Source: JANNSX01 sp031403155
GTDB taxonomy: Bacteria; Pseudomonadota; Alphaproteobacteria; Rhizobiales; Hyphomicrobiaceae
Assembly: GCA_031403155.1 (NCBI GenBank)
Contig: JANNSX010000401.1
Coordinates: 1-16,993, forward strand
DNA length: 16,993 nucleotides
Direction: 5' to 3'
The translations under genes were made by a program, and so were the position numbers. The notes under the pieces were generated by a model, which was not told the DNA's origin, did no database searches, and saw nothing but the letters and a program-made list of their open reading frames with translations. Below, piece after piece: positions 6,971 to 15,154 of the stretch. Positions within the stretch are counted from its first letter, which is position 1, and every line of letters begins with the position of its first letter.

Positions 6971-8128
6971 ATGGCATCGAAAACGCTCGGGCCGGTCCGC
7001 CGGAAGTTCGCTCCCTGGACCGATCCCGCCGTCAAGCCGCTCATCCAATACGACAACGTCGTCAAGCGGTTTGGTGATTTCACCGCCGTCGACGGCGTCT
7101 CGCTCGACATCTACGAGCGCGAGTTCTTCGCCCTCCTCGGCCCATCGGGCTGTGGTAAGACGACATTGATGCGCATGCTCGCCGGCTTCGAGAAGCCGAC
7201 CGCGGGCGAGGTGCGTCTGGGCGGCGAGAATATCGCGGACCTGCCGCCCTACCAGCGCTCCGTCAATATGATGTTCCAGTCCTACGCGCTGTTTCCCCAT
7301 ATGACGGTCGAGCAGAATATTGCCTTCGGTCCGAAACAAGATGGACTAAGCAAGGGTGAGATCGAGGCGCGCGTGCAGGAGATGCTGAAGCTCGTCAATC
7401 TGGAAAAATTCGGCAAACGCAAGCCCCACCAGCTCTCGGGTGGCCAGCGCCAACGCGTGGCACTCGCCCGCGCGCTCGCCAAGCGGCCGAAAGTGCTCCT
7501 CCTCGACGAGCCGCTCTCGGCCCTCGACAAGAAGCTCCGCGAGGAGACGCAATACGAGCTGATGGACCTCCAACAGACTGTCGGCCTCACCTTCCTGATC
7601 GTCACCCACGACCAGGAGGAGGCCATGACCGTCGCCGACCGTATCGCCGTCATGGATCACGGCAAGCTCATTCAGGTGGCAACGCCGTCGGAAATCTACG
7701 AACAGCCGAATTCGAAATATGTCGCCGACTTCATCGGCGATATCAATCTGATCGAGGGCAAAGTGCGTTCCGTCGACGCTACCACGAAGATGGTGAGCGT
7801 CGCCGCCAGCGGCCTCGACAAACCGGTCGTCATCGAGAGCGATGCCGTGGTCAAGGCTGGCGACCAGGTCTGGGTCGCGGTCAGGCCGGAGAAGGTCCGC
7901 ATCTCGCTCGATGAGCCGCAGGCCAGTGACGCCAATGTCCTCCCTGGCAGCGTCTACGACATCGGCTACCTGGGCGATGCCTCCGTCTATCACGTGAAGA
8001 TCCCTACGGGTCAGAACCTTCGCACCGTCGTTGCCAACGTCACCCGCCTCGTCGAGCGGCCGATCAGCTGGGAGGACAAGGTCTGGCTGTGGTGGCCGCG
8101 TGACGCCGGCGTGCTGTTGACGCGATAG
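6971..8128 (+). CDS. potG: Polyamine ABC transporter ATP-binding protein
   Basis: A 385-residue ATPase of the PotA/PotG/SpuF group that powers polyamine import at the inner face of the membrane. The nucleotide-binding domain carries Walker A GPSGCGKT (57-64), a Q-loop glutamine (Q103), the LSGGQ signature (155-159), Walker B LLLDEP (176-181) and the H-loop H213. A C-terminal TOBE domain follows (about 290-375) with the VAVRPEKV segment common to PotA/PotG. The ATG at 6971 directly follows a GTG at 6968, so the two possible starts differ by one residue; no strong ribosome site precedes either. It follows the binding-protein gene after an 88-base gap holding a hairpin, and lies just nine bases before the first permease gene. 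Confidence 0.93.
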   Translation: MASKTLGPVRRKFAPWTDPAVKPLIQYDNVVKRFGDFTAVDGVSLDIYEREFFALLGPSGCGKTTLMRMLAGFEKPTAGEVRLGGENIADLPPYQRSVNMMFQSYALFPHMTVEQNIAFGPKQDGLSKGEIEARVQEMLKLVNLEKFGKRKPHQLSGGQRQRVALARALAKRPKVLLLDEPLSALDKKLREETQYELMDLQQTVGLTFLIVTHDQEEAMTVADRIAVMDHGKLIQVATPSEIYEQPNSKYVADFIGDINLIEGKVRSVDATTKMVSVAASGLDKPVVIESDAVVKAGDQVWVAVRPEKVRISLDEPQASDANVLPGSVYDIGYLGDASVYHVKIPTGQNLRTVVANVTRLVERPISWEDKVWLWWPRDAGVLLTR

Positions 8129-8137
8129 GAGGCGGCT

Positions 8138-9217
8138 GTGGCGCAAAGAGAGAAACACGGCTGGAAGCGTTGGATCCCCGTCTGGATCCCTTATGCATGG
8201 ATGCTCGTCTTCTTTCTCGTGCCCTTCCTGATCGTCTTCAAGATCTCCATCTCGACGCCCGAGATCGCGCAACCGCCCTATGTGCCTGTTTTCGACGTCG
8301 GCAAGGACGGACTTGCGGGCACCTGGGAGAAGACGAAGGAGTGGACGCTCGACAACTACCGGCGCGTCTTCGGCCTCATCGACGAGTTCGGCATCGAGGA
8401 GGAGGAGCCCGCAGCTGAGGAAAATGCCGCGGCGACCGGAGACACGGCAACCCCGGCGGATGACGCCGCTGCGGCAACCGGTGAACCGGCGGCTGGCGAA
8501 ACGCCCGCAACCCAAGCCCCCGCCGAGGACGACGACTACAACATCTATGTCGCTGCCTATCTCTCGAGCCTGTGGATCGCGTTCGTCTCGACCGCATTGA
8601 TGCTGCTCATCGGCTATCCGATCGCTTACGCCATGGCGCGTGCGCCAGCCCATTGGCGGCCGACATTGCTCATGCTCGTGATCCTGCCCTTCTGGACGAG
8701 CTTGCTCATCCGCGTCTACGCCTGGATCGGCATTCTCTCGAGCGAGGGCCTGCTCAATCAGTTCCTGATGGGCTTGGGCCTCATCTCCGAGCCCCTGATC
8801 ATCCTGCAGACCAACACGGCCGTCTACATCGGCATCGTCTACTCGTATCTGCCCTTCATGATCCTGCCGCTCTACTCGGCGCTGGAGAAGATGGACGACA
8901 CGCTGCTGGAAGCCGCTTCCGATTTGGGCTGCCCACCGCTGAAAGCCTTCTGGCAGATCACTTTTCCGCTGTCGCTGCCGGGCGTCATCGCCGGCTGCTT
9001 CCTCGTGTTCATTCCCGCCGTCGGCGAGTTCGTCATTCCGGATCTGCTGGGCGGCTCCGACACGCTGATGATCGGCAAAGTGTTGTGGGAGGAGTTCTTC
9101 TCCAACCGCGACTGGCCGGCGGCCTCAGCCGTCGCCGTAGTCCTGCTGCTGATCCTCGTCGTGCCCATCGTGCTGTTCCAAAACCAGCAGCAGAAAAACC
9201 AAGGGAGCGTCAGATGA
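8138..9217 (+). CDS. potH: Polyamine ABC transporter permease 1, with an acidic periplasmic insert
   Basis: A 359-residue inner-membrane permease of the PotB/PotH family. One N-terminal membrane segment (about 15-37) is followed by a periplasmic loop, then five more segments. The cytoplasmic EAA loop, EAASDLGCPPLKAFW (about 258-272), is the contact for the ATPase. The GTG start at 8138 has AGGAGG five bases upstream, overlapping the ATPase stop. It overlaps the next permease by ATGA. The protein is about 50 residues longer than usual because residues 87-133 form an Ala/Thr/Pro-rich insert with 15 acidic and no basic residues, placed in the first periplasmic loop. Apart from that insert the sequence is ordinary for the family. 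Confidence 0.92.
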   Translation: MAQREKHGWKRWIPVWIPYAWMLVFFLVPFLIVFKISISTPEIAQPPYVPVFDVGKDGLAGTWEKTKEWTLDNYRRVFGLIDEFGIEEEEPAAEENAAATGDTATPADDAAAATGEPAAGETPATQAPAEDDDYNIYVAAYLSSLWIAFVSTALMLLIGYPIAYAMARAPAHWRPTLLMLVILPFWTSLLIRVYAWIGILSSEGLLNQFLMGLGLISEPLIILQTNTAVYIGIVYSYLPFMILPLYSALEKMDDTLLEAASDLGCPPLKAFWQITFPLSLPGVIAGCFLVFIPAVGEFVIPDLLGGSDTLMIGKVLWEEFFSNRDWPAASAVAVVLLLILVVPIVLFQNQQQKNQGSVR

Positions 9218-10032
9218 GGAAGCTCTCGCCTTTCAACATGGTCTCGATCGTTCTGGGATTTGCCTTCCTCTACATCCCCATCATCCTGCTCGTCATCTAC
9301 TCGTTCAACGCGGGAAAAAGCGTCGCCGTCTGGGCCGGCTGGTCGACGAAGTGGTATGCCTCCGTGTTCCAGAACGAGCAGCTGATGGATGCGGCCTGGG
9401 TGACAATTCGTGTGGCCCTTGCCAGCGCAACCGTCGCAACAGTGCTGGGAACCCTCGCCGCTATCGTTCTGACACGCTACGGCCGCTACAAGGGATCGAC
9501 CCTCTTCAACGGCATGGTCTACGCACCGCTCGTGATGCCCGAGATTATTCTCGGCCTGTCCCTGCTGCTGTTGTTCGTGGCGGTCGACATGGACCGGGAC
9601 ATCAACACGATCATTCTCGCCCACATCACCTTCACAATGTGCTTTGCGACCGTCGTGATCCAATCGCGCCTCGTCACTTTCGACAAGAACCTCGAGGAGG
9701 CCGCCTGGGATCTGGGCTGCCCGCCGATGAAGACGTTCCTCGTGGTGACCCTGCCGATCATCCTGCCGGCCGTCGTCTCGGCCTGGATGCTGGCCTTCAC
9801 GTTGTCGCTCGACGATCTCGTCATTTCGAGCTTCACGACGGGGCCAGGCGCCACCACGCTGCCGATGAAGATCTATTCGGATGTGCGCTTGGGCGTGAAA
9901 CCCGAGATCAACGCCATCTCGACGATCCTCATCGCCATCGTCGCGCTCTTCGTCATCGGCGCCTCAATCGCGACCAAGCTCAGCGAGCAGCGCAAGGAGC
10001 GCGAGCGGCGGATGGCGGCGGCAGCGCCGTAG
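9214..10032 (+). CDS. potI: Polyamine ABC transporter permease 2
   Basis: A 272-residue inner-membrane permease of the PotC/PotI family that pairs with the preceding permease to form the channel. Six membrane segments can be traced, the first at about 10-30. The EAA loop EEAAWDLGCPPMKTF lies at about 161-175, and FTLSLDDLVISSFTTGPG near 195-212 is a typical PotC/PotI signature. The start ATG overlaps the stop of the first permease (ATGA, 9214-9217), implying translational coupling. AAGGGAG lies seven bases upstream. It is the last gene of the importer operon, and the next gene is convergent. Confidence 0.93.
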   Translation: MRKLSPFNMVSIVLGFAFLYIPIILLVIYSFNAGKSVAVWAGWSTKWYASVFQNEQLMDAAWVTIRVALASATVATVLGTLAAIVLTRYGRYKGSTLFNGMVYAPLVMPEIILGLSLLLLFVAVDMDRDINTIILAHITFTMCFATVVIQSRLVTFDKNLEEAAWDLGCPPMKTFLVVTLPIILPAVVSAWMLAFTLSLDDLVISSFTTGPGATTLPMKIYSDVRLGVKPEINAISTILIAIVALFVIGASIATKLSEQRKERERRMAAAAP

Positions 10033-10043
10033 GGGCGGCCGCC

Positions 10044-10068
10044 GCTCGACGCCGAACCAACGGCGAGC
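10044..10068. terminator. Possible stem-loop between convergent genes
   Basis: GCTCG-AC-GCCG and CGGCGAGC form a short GC stem with a two-base bulge and an AACCAA-type loop, placed directly between the last permease gene and the convergent toxin gene. There is no proper T tract on either strand. This is a weak candidate only. Confidence 0.3.
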
Positions 10069-10359
10069 TTACAACTCGCCCGCCTCTGGCAGACGCCGCG
10101 ACGTGTGCCGGATGTGGATGATCTCAACGTCAGCTCCACGCGCCCGGAAATAGACCGCATAGCGATAGCGCACGACCGGCAATCGGCGCACGTCGGCCCT
10201 GTCCGTCGCTTGACCGCGGCGCGGCTCCCGATCGAGAGCAGCTAATGCCTTGCGGATCCTCGCAAGCACATTTCGAACCCCTCCGGGGCTGTGGGTGTCC
10301 AGATAGGTGAAAATGCTTTCGAGATCGGCGAGTGCGCGAGGCGTGTAGTGAACCGTCAT
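10069..10359 (-). CDS. parE: Type II toxin, RelE/ParE superfamily
   Basis: A 96-residue basic protein with the RelE/ParE fold pattern: an N-terminal strand (TVHYTPRALADL), two helices (about 9-44), then strands with RRLPVVRYRYAVYFRARG and the C-terminal VEIIHIRHTSR. ParE members inhibit DNA gyrase, while RelE members cleave mRNA; the sequence fits the ParE/plasmid-stabilisation branch better. It overlaps the antitoxin gene by ATGA, the usual order with the antitoxin first. The pair sits between the polyamine operon and the DUF2339 gene and is unrelated in function to either, suggesting an insertion of accessory DNA. The exact target cannot be read by eye. Confidence 0.85.
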   Translation of the reverse strand: MTVHYTPRALADLESIFTYLDTHSPGGVRNVLARIRKALAALDREPRRGQATDRADVRRLPVVRYRYAVYFRARGADVEIIHIRHTSRRLPEAGEL

Positions 10360-10586
10360 GCGCCGCGACGGTTGAAGAATGCTTCCATCTCCGCATCGGT
10401 CGCGAACTCGCCACGATCGGCTTGCGCAAGCCCTTCCTCGATGGCCGCACGCTCGTCATCGGACAGCGTGTAAATCTTGCCTGACTGCTCGAACTCGATC
10501 TCGCGTGCCACCCGTGCGAGTTCTTCCTGCGCCGCCTCGGGCCAGCGGGCCGCGCGCATCATAATGTTTTCTAGAACCTTGATCAT
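10356..10586 (-). CDS. Type II antitoxin, ParD-like
   Basis: A 76-residue protein next to the ParE-like toxin. The C-terminal pattern LSDDERAAIEEGLAQADRGEFATDAEMEAFFNRRG is typical of small antitoxins paired with ParE toxins in alphaproteobacteria; the acidic tail would wrap the toxin. The N-terminal part (1-35) is helical and basic/amphipathic. I do not see a clear ribbon-helix-helix, so DNA binding is uncertain. I chose the ATG at 10586; a TTG two codons upstream is possible. Translation is coupled to the toxin by a four-base overlap. Confidence 0.8.
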   Translation of the reverse strand: MIKVLENIMMRAARWPEAAQEELARVAREIEFEQSGKIYTLSDDERAAIEEGLAQADRGEFATDAEMEAFFNRRGA

Positions 10587-10667
10587 GCCCAATTTCTAGC
10601 ACGGTTCGGGCGTGCCGAATAGACGGCACGTGCCCGCCTCAATTCTCGCTTAGAGCGCTATCGTCGG

Positions 10668-13391
10668 TCACGCGGCGGGAAGAGCAGTACCCGCCGGCGC
10701 CGGCCGGAAGATCAGACGCTGGTAGAGGATACCGATGCCGATCAGCACGGCCCCGAGGCAGAGGAAAGACAGCGCCCGCCAAATGCCGCCGACATCGGCG
10801 AGATCGAACACGGCGATCTTGACGGCGGCCAGCGCCACCAGCAGCGCCGAGGCGATCCGCGCCTCGATGGCGCCGCGCCAGAGCCCGTAGAGCAGAAGCG
10901 CCACGCCGAGAGCGAGCCAAGCGGCGGAATGAGCCCAGTGCTCGGGTTGGGTGGTGTGGTTCCAGATCGAGATACCCGCCCCCTGGAAGGCGTGCCGGAC
11001 GCTCAATGAGACATAGAGCAGAATGAGCACGAGGCCCAAGGTGGCGGTCGCGATCGTCATCCAGGCCGGACGCAAACCACGGATCTGCCGCGCCACATAG
11101 AGCGCCATGATGCCCGGCACGAGATAGCCGAGCAGTAGCGAGGACAGCAACGGCTGGCCCTCCACGGCATCGCCGGTGAACAACGGATTGCCGATGACGC
11201 CGAGGCCAAAAACCGCGAAGAGAAGCCCGATCCCGCCAATCGCAATCGACGCCCAATGGAAAACCGGATTGGCGCGTGCGAGGTCGAGCTTCGTCAGGAC
11301 GAGTGCCAGGGCGAGCGCGGTGACGACATGCAGACCAAGCTCCACATGCGTGATCCGGCCCGAGAACGGGTCGCCCGCGTTCATGAGATGTCGCACCTGG
11401 AAGAAGGCCAGCAGCGCCACGAACAGCACCGTCAGCCCATCGGCAAGCCGTACGGCTGTGTCCTCGCCCCGCGGCCGGAGGAGCCGAGCCGCCTGCCAGA
11501 AGGCGAGCGCGGGCACGCCATAGCCCACGAGCAGCCAGTTGAGGATGGGCAGCTTACCCACGCTCTCGCCCATGATGGTGGGATCGTAGATCATCCGGCC
11601 GAGCACCACGAAGCCGAGTGCCGCCACCGCGTAGCGAAGCAGCGGAATCTCACGCACCGAGGCGACATAGGCCGCGCCCAGTGCCGCCAAGGCGAAAGCC
11701 ACCGTCAGGTAGCCTCGGTCGAGCACGGAGAACAGCGCGAAACTCAAGGCGGCGATGGCCGCCGCGGCAAAAGCTCCGGTGGCGAGCCGCATACCGTCGT
11801 CGCTCTCGCCCGTCTCGGCCCGTTGGAAGCGGTCGGTCGCGAGGGTGAAGAGGCCGGCGAGGACGATCGCGGCCGCCGCGAAAGGGACCGAGGCTTCGAA
11901 CTGCGTCACGCGCAAGTATGTGATGACAAGGGCCAGCAGCGGCGGCGTGGTCGCGGCGGCGGCGTACAGGGCTGCGATCTCGAGGCTGAGCTCACGGCCG
12001 CGCCACAACCGAAGGGCCGCGGCAGCCGCGACGCCGAGTGCCGAGAGCGCCGCATAGGTGAGATAGGTCGAGATCGTCTCTGGCAGCCGGAACGTCTCGC
12101 GCAAGCCCGGCATCAGGCGGCTGGCATCGGGCCCGGCATCGACACCCGGCCAGAGCAGGAGGACGCACAAGCCGACAAAGCCCGCGAAGAGTGCGGCGCA
12201 GCCGGCCGGCGCGCTCATCCAGGCAGCGATGGCCAGCATGAGGATTGCAATCGTCCCCAGCGGCAGCCACGCCGGAGCCTCGAACGGCACACTTGCGAGG
12301 CTGGTTACGACGAGGAAGGTCATGGCACCGAGCGCGGCCGCCGCGATCCAATCGAGCTTGGCGTTGCGGTCCGGCGTGCCCAGATGCGGCTCGACGGCCA
12401 TGCAGACGGCGGCCAACCCGAGTTGCATCAGAATGTGCACTGTGACCGGCCAATAGGCATCGGCGCCGCCGGCCAGCGTCATCACGAAGCCCCAAGCCAC
12501 CGCGCCGGCGACGGCAATCACCGCAAGCCAGAGCCAGCGCCGGGCTCTCGCCAGCATGAAGGCCGCGGCGGCGACCACGGCGAGGAACAGCACCACCGGC
12601 CAATAGTTCGCCGGCTGCGAGGTGACGAGTAGCGGCGTCACGTAGGAGGCGGCGAGGCCAAGTCCGGCGAGCGCGGGTCCGTGGCGCAACGCGCCGAGCA
12701 TCGAAAGCAGCCCTGTCGCGCCGAGCAGCACGAAGGCCGACGCGGGCCCGAGGAAACCGTAGAGCGCATGGGCCGCATAGATCGTGCCGAAGGCAACGAC
12801 GATCGCCGCGGCGGTCAGCACGCCCGGGATGTAGGCGGAAGGGATTGCGACGCCGAGTTTCACCTCGCGGCGCATCGACCATTCGCCGGCGAGCGCCAGG
12901 ACCGTCGCGAGCAGCCCACCAAGGAGTACACGCACCCCAGGACCAAGCAGCCCCGCCTCGATCGTGTATCGAACGAGAAACAGTCCGCCGAGCGCCAGCG
13001 CAATTCCACCAAGCCAGACCGCCCACTTCGTGCCGAGCGCCTGCTCGACGCCGCCATAGGGCCCGCCCGGCGCCACTGGCGCTGCCGGTGCGGGGAGTGG
13101 CGTCTCGATGGGCGTGAAGGTGGGCTCCTCGCCGGCCTCCATCGCCGCGTCGCCCGGCAATGTATCGGTCTCCCGCACCGCCGCCTCGCGAGGTGCTGCC
13201 GCCGGCTCTGCGCCGATTGCTTCCGGTCGGGTCGCAACAGGTGCGGGCCGCGGCGCGGCAGCTCCCGCGGCTACTTTTCGCTCCAGATCGCCGATGCGCT
13301 TGGACAGCCGCTCGATCTCGCCCCCGAGGCGGCCGAAATAGATGCCCAGGCCGGCGAGGACGACGGTCAGGATGATCAATAGGATCGTCAC
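10668..13391 (-). CDS. DUF2339 family multi-pass membrane protein
   Basis: A 907-residue protein of unknown function. It opens with a membrane anchor (about 2-20), followed by a short coiled-coil-like helix (about 24-41) and a Pro/Ala/Glu-rich linker (about 42-120). The rest is an almost continuous run of about two dozen hydrophobic segments. The start of the hydrophobic block, WLGGIALALGGLFLVRYTIE, is characteristic of DUF2339. No catalytic motif is evident. The start is a GTG at 13391, with AGGGAG about eight bases upstream. It lies 93 bases after the VWA protein gene on the same strand and probably shares its transcript, suggesting an envelope-related role; that is inference only. Codon use matches its neighbours. 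Confidence 0.85.
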   Translation of the reverse strand: MTILLIILTVVLAGLGIYFGRLGGEIERLSKRIGDLERKVAAGAAAPRPAPVATRPEAIGAEPAAAPREAAVRETDTLPGDAAMEAGEEPTFTPIETPLPAPAAPVAPGGPYGGVEQALGTKWAVWLGGIALALGGLFLVRYTIEAGLLGPGVRVLLGGLLATVLALAGEWSMRREVKLGVAIPSAYIPGVLTAAAIVVAFGTIYAAHALYGFLGPASAFVLLGATGLLSMLGALRHGPALAGLGLAASYVTPLLVTSQPANYWPVVLFLAVVAAAAFMLARARRWLWLAVIAVAGAVAWGFVMTLAGGADAYWPVTVHILMQLGLAAVCMAVEPHLGTPDRNAKLDWIAAAALGAMTFLVVTSLASVPFEAPAWLPLGTIAILMLAIAAWMSAPAGCAALFAGFVGLCVLLLWPGVDAGPDASRLMPGLRETFRLPETISTYLTYAALSALGVAAAAALRLWRGRELSLEIAALYAAAATTPPLLALVITYLRVTQFEASVPFAAAAIVLAGLFTLATDRFQRAETGESDDGMRLATGAFAAAAIAALSFALFSVLDRGYLTVAFALAALGAAYVASVREIPLLRYAVAALGFVVLGRMIYDPTIMGESVGKLPILNWLLVGYGVPALAFWQAARLLRPRGEDTAVRLADGLTVLFVALLAFFQVRHLMNAGDPFSGRITHVELGLHVVTALALALVLTKLDLARANPVFHWASIAIGGIGLLFAVFGLGVIGNPLFTGDAVEGQPLLSSLLLGYLVPGIMALYVARQIRGLRPAWMTIATATLGLVLILLYVSLSVRHAFQGAGISIWNHTTQPEHWAHSAAWLALGVALLLYGLWRGAIEARIASALLVALAAVKIAVFDLADVGGIWRALSFLCLGAVLIGIGILYQRLIFRPAPAGTALPAA

Positions 13392-13484
13392 GCCTCGGCT
13401 CCCTCAGCGGACCGGACTCTCCGGCGACGACTCATCGTGGGCCAGCCGACGCTAACACGGCAGCGCAGAGCCGCGACAGATCCG

Positions 13485-15080
13485 CTATTGCGCCGGCACC
13501 ACCACCTCGACCGTCCGCGCGACCCCGGGCTGCACCTCGAAGACCTCCGCATACTTCTCGCCACCGCGCGATGCCTCGACGTTGTAGCGGCCGGGAGCGA
13601 GGATGTGGGTCGGCAACGCGCCGACGCTCTCGCGCACGAGCGATCCCTCGGTGGTGAAGAGCCGCCACTGCGTGTCGGCGAGCGCCTCGCCGCCGCTCTC
13701 CGTCACGAGTTTCAACGTCACATTCGCCGCCTCGTGCGTCAGTGTCAGCTCCGTCAACCGCCCGGCCTCGATACTGATGTCGCCCTGCACAACCCCGTTC
13801 GCATCGCCGTACGTGCTCTTCACGTGATAGAGGCCGGCATTCAGGCGGAGAATGACGCCGGGCTTAATGCCGGTTGCAACCAGGGCGCGGTTGCCCGCCT
13901 GATCGCGCTCCTCGGAGTAGATCTCGTTGATGACGGCGCCGGCGGCAATCGGCTGGCCCCCCGCCGTCTGCGCATTGATCCTGAGCCCGCCGGCGTTGAG
14001 CACGAACAGCTCGCGGGCCGGCCGGCCCACCTCGACCTTGATGGCGCGCGTCAGATAGGCTCGCCCGTAAGCCACATTGACGAGGTAGTCCCCTGGCGGC
14101 AGTGGCAGCTTCGGCGCCGCGTCCTGTGAGGAGGCCACGAGCTTGTGCAGGCCGTCGTCGCCGGCCTTCTGCTCGAAGACGCGCCATGTCAGGCTCGAAC
14201 TGATGGGCGCTCCCGGGTCCGTCAGCAGCGCGGCAAACTGCATTGGCACCTTGCCGTCGGCTGTGACAGCATTCTCCGGATCGTCGGGAGGCAGGAGCGC
14301 GGTCGTTGAGGTCGCCTCCCCGCCGGCCTCATTGAGGCCGCCGGGATCGAGCGTCAGCTCGGTGCCGCCGTCTGCGGCCCCGGTCCCGGTGGTCGATCCG
14401 TCAGCCGCCACCGAGGGCGCTGCCGACTGTCCCAGGACCTTGTCGAGCGCCGCCACGAGCTTGCCCGTGTTGCCCACCTCGTAGTACGCGCCACCCGACA
14501 GCTTAGCGATGCACCGTAGGCCCTTCAGATCGTCGCCCTCGCCGCGCAAGGCCACGACATCAATTCTGACCCCATGTTGCTCCTTCGCAAGCTTGGCCGA
14601 TTGACATGGATCGGCCTCGCAGGTGTCCAGTCCACCGGTCACGAGTACGATGCGGTCGAGCGCGCTGGCCGCTCCCAGCGCCGTTGCGGCCTCGGCGATC
14701 GCCTGGCCGAGCGGCGCCGAGCCGACCGGCTTCAGCGATGTGATCTGGCGGGCGAGACGCTTCGCCTTGATGGGTCCGGGTGGCGAGAGGAGCTGGACAT
14801 CGGCGCAGGCCTTGGCCTTGCGCGCACCATAGGCCGCCAGCCCGAGGGAAAGCCGGCCATCGTACTGCTCGATGAGGGCGCCGAGCGATGTCTTGACGGC
14901 CTCGAGCTTCGTCTCGTTGCCCAGCGCGCTCTGCATGGCGAGCGAGGAATCGAGAACGACCAGCACCCGGCCGCCAGGCTCCTGGGCGGCAGCCGGTGAG
15001 ACAGCCCCGGCAAACCCGATAAAGACCCAGGCGAACAGCCCGCAGGCGGCGCCGTTCTGCAACATTCCCGACACGGGCAT
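13485..15080 (-). CDS. Secreted VWA-domain protein with degenerate MIDAS and C-terminal beta-repeats
   Basis: A 531-residue protein. The N-terminal hydrophobic segment (about 11-32, ending AAAQ) should direct export. A von Willebrand factor A domain follows (38-217) with cysteines C92, C154, C159 and C190 in the same places as in its upstream paralogue. The metal-binding set is mostly lost: DSSLA (44-48) replaces DxSxS, A122 replaces the Thr, and G149 replaces the Asp. A Gly/Thr/Asp-rich linker (218-280) leads to three repeats with the pattern hydrophobic-PAG-x-Y-x-V, near 326-336, 411-421 and 493-501. I chose the ATG at 15080, with AGAGGA six bases upstream. An ATG at 15158 overlapping the upstream stop (ATGA) would add 26 residues before the signal and cannot be excluded. 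Function unknown. Confidence 0.85.
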   Translation of the reverse strand: MPVSGMLQNGAACGLFAWVFIGFAGAVSPAAAQEPGGRVLVVLDSSLAMQSALGNETKLEAVKTSLGALIEQYDGRLSLGLAAYGARKAKACADVQLLSPPGPIKAKRLARQITSLKPVGSAPLGQAIAEAATALGAASALDRIVLVTGGLDTCEADPCQSAKLAKEQHGVRIDVVALRGEGDDLKGLRCIAKLSGGAYYEVGNTGKLVAALDKVLGQSAAPSVAADGSTTGTGAADGGTELTLDPGGLNEAGGEATSTTALLPPDDPENAVTADGKVPMQFAALLTDPGAPISSSLTWRVFEQKAGDDGLHKLVASSQDAAPKLPLPPGDYLVNVAYGRAYLTRAIKVEVGRPARELFVLNAGGLRINAQTAGGQPIAAGAVINEIYSEERDQAGNRALVATGIKPGVILRLNAGLYHVKSTYGDANGVVQGDISIEAGRLTELTLTHEAANVTLKLVTESGGEALADTQWRLFTTEGSLVRESVGALPTHILAPGRYNVEASRGGEKYAEVFEVQPGVARTVEVVVPAQ

Positions 15081-15154
15081 TGACCATCCTCTGTGCGAAT
15101 CGCCCGGCAGCGGGCCGACGCAACTCTCCCGCGAGCAAGCACGACCTTGCGGCA

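Noticed and set aside
8572..9213. N-terminal extension of the second permease back to 8572
   Set aside because: The extension overlaps the first permease out of frame and reads as Arg/His-rich shadow sequence. The ATG at 9214, with a ribosome site and an ATGA overlap, is the natural start.
10034..10043. GGCGGCCGCC palindrome after the last permease gene
   Set aside because: It is self-complementary with no loop and no T tract, so it is likely a chance GC-rich palindrome.
11256..12632. Long plus-strand open frame opposite the DUF2339 gene
   Set aside because: The translation is low-complexity, charged and Gly/Arg/His-rich, and it lies antisense to a convincing membrane protein, so it is a shadow of that gene.
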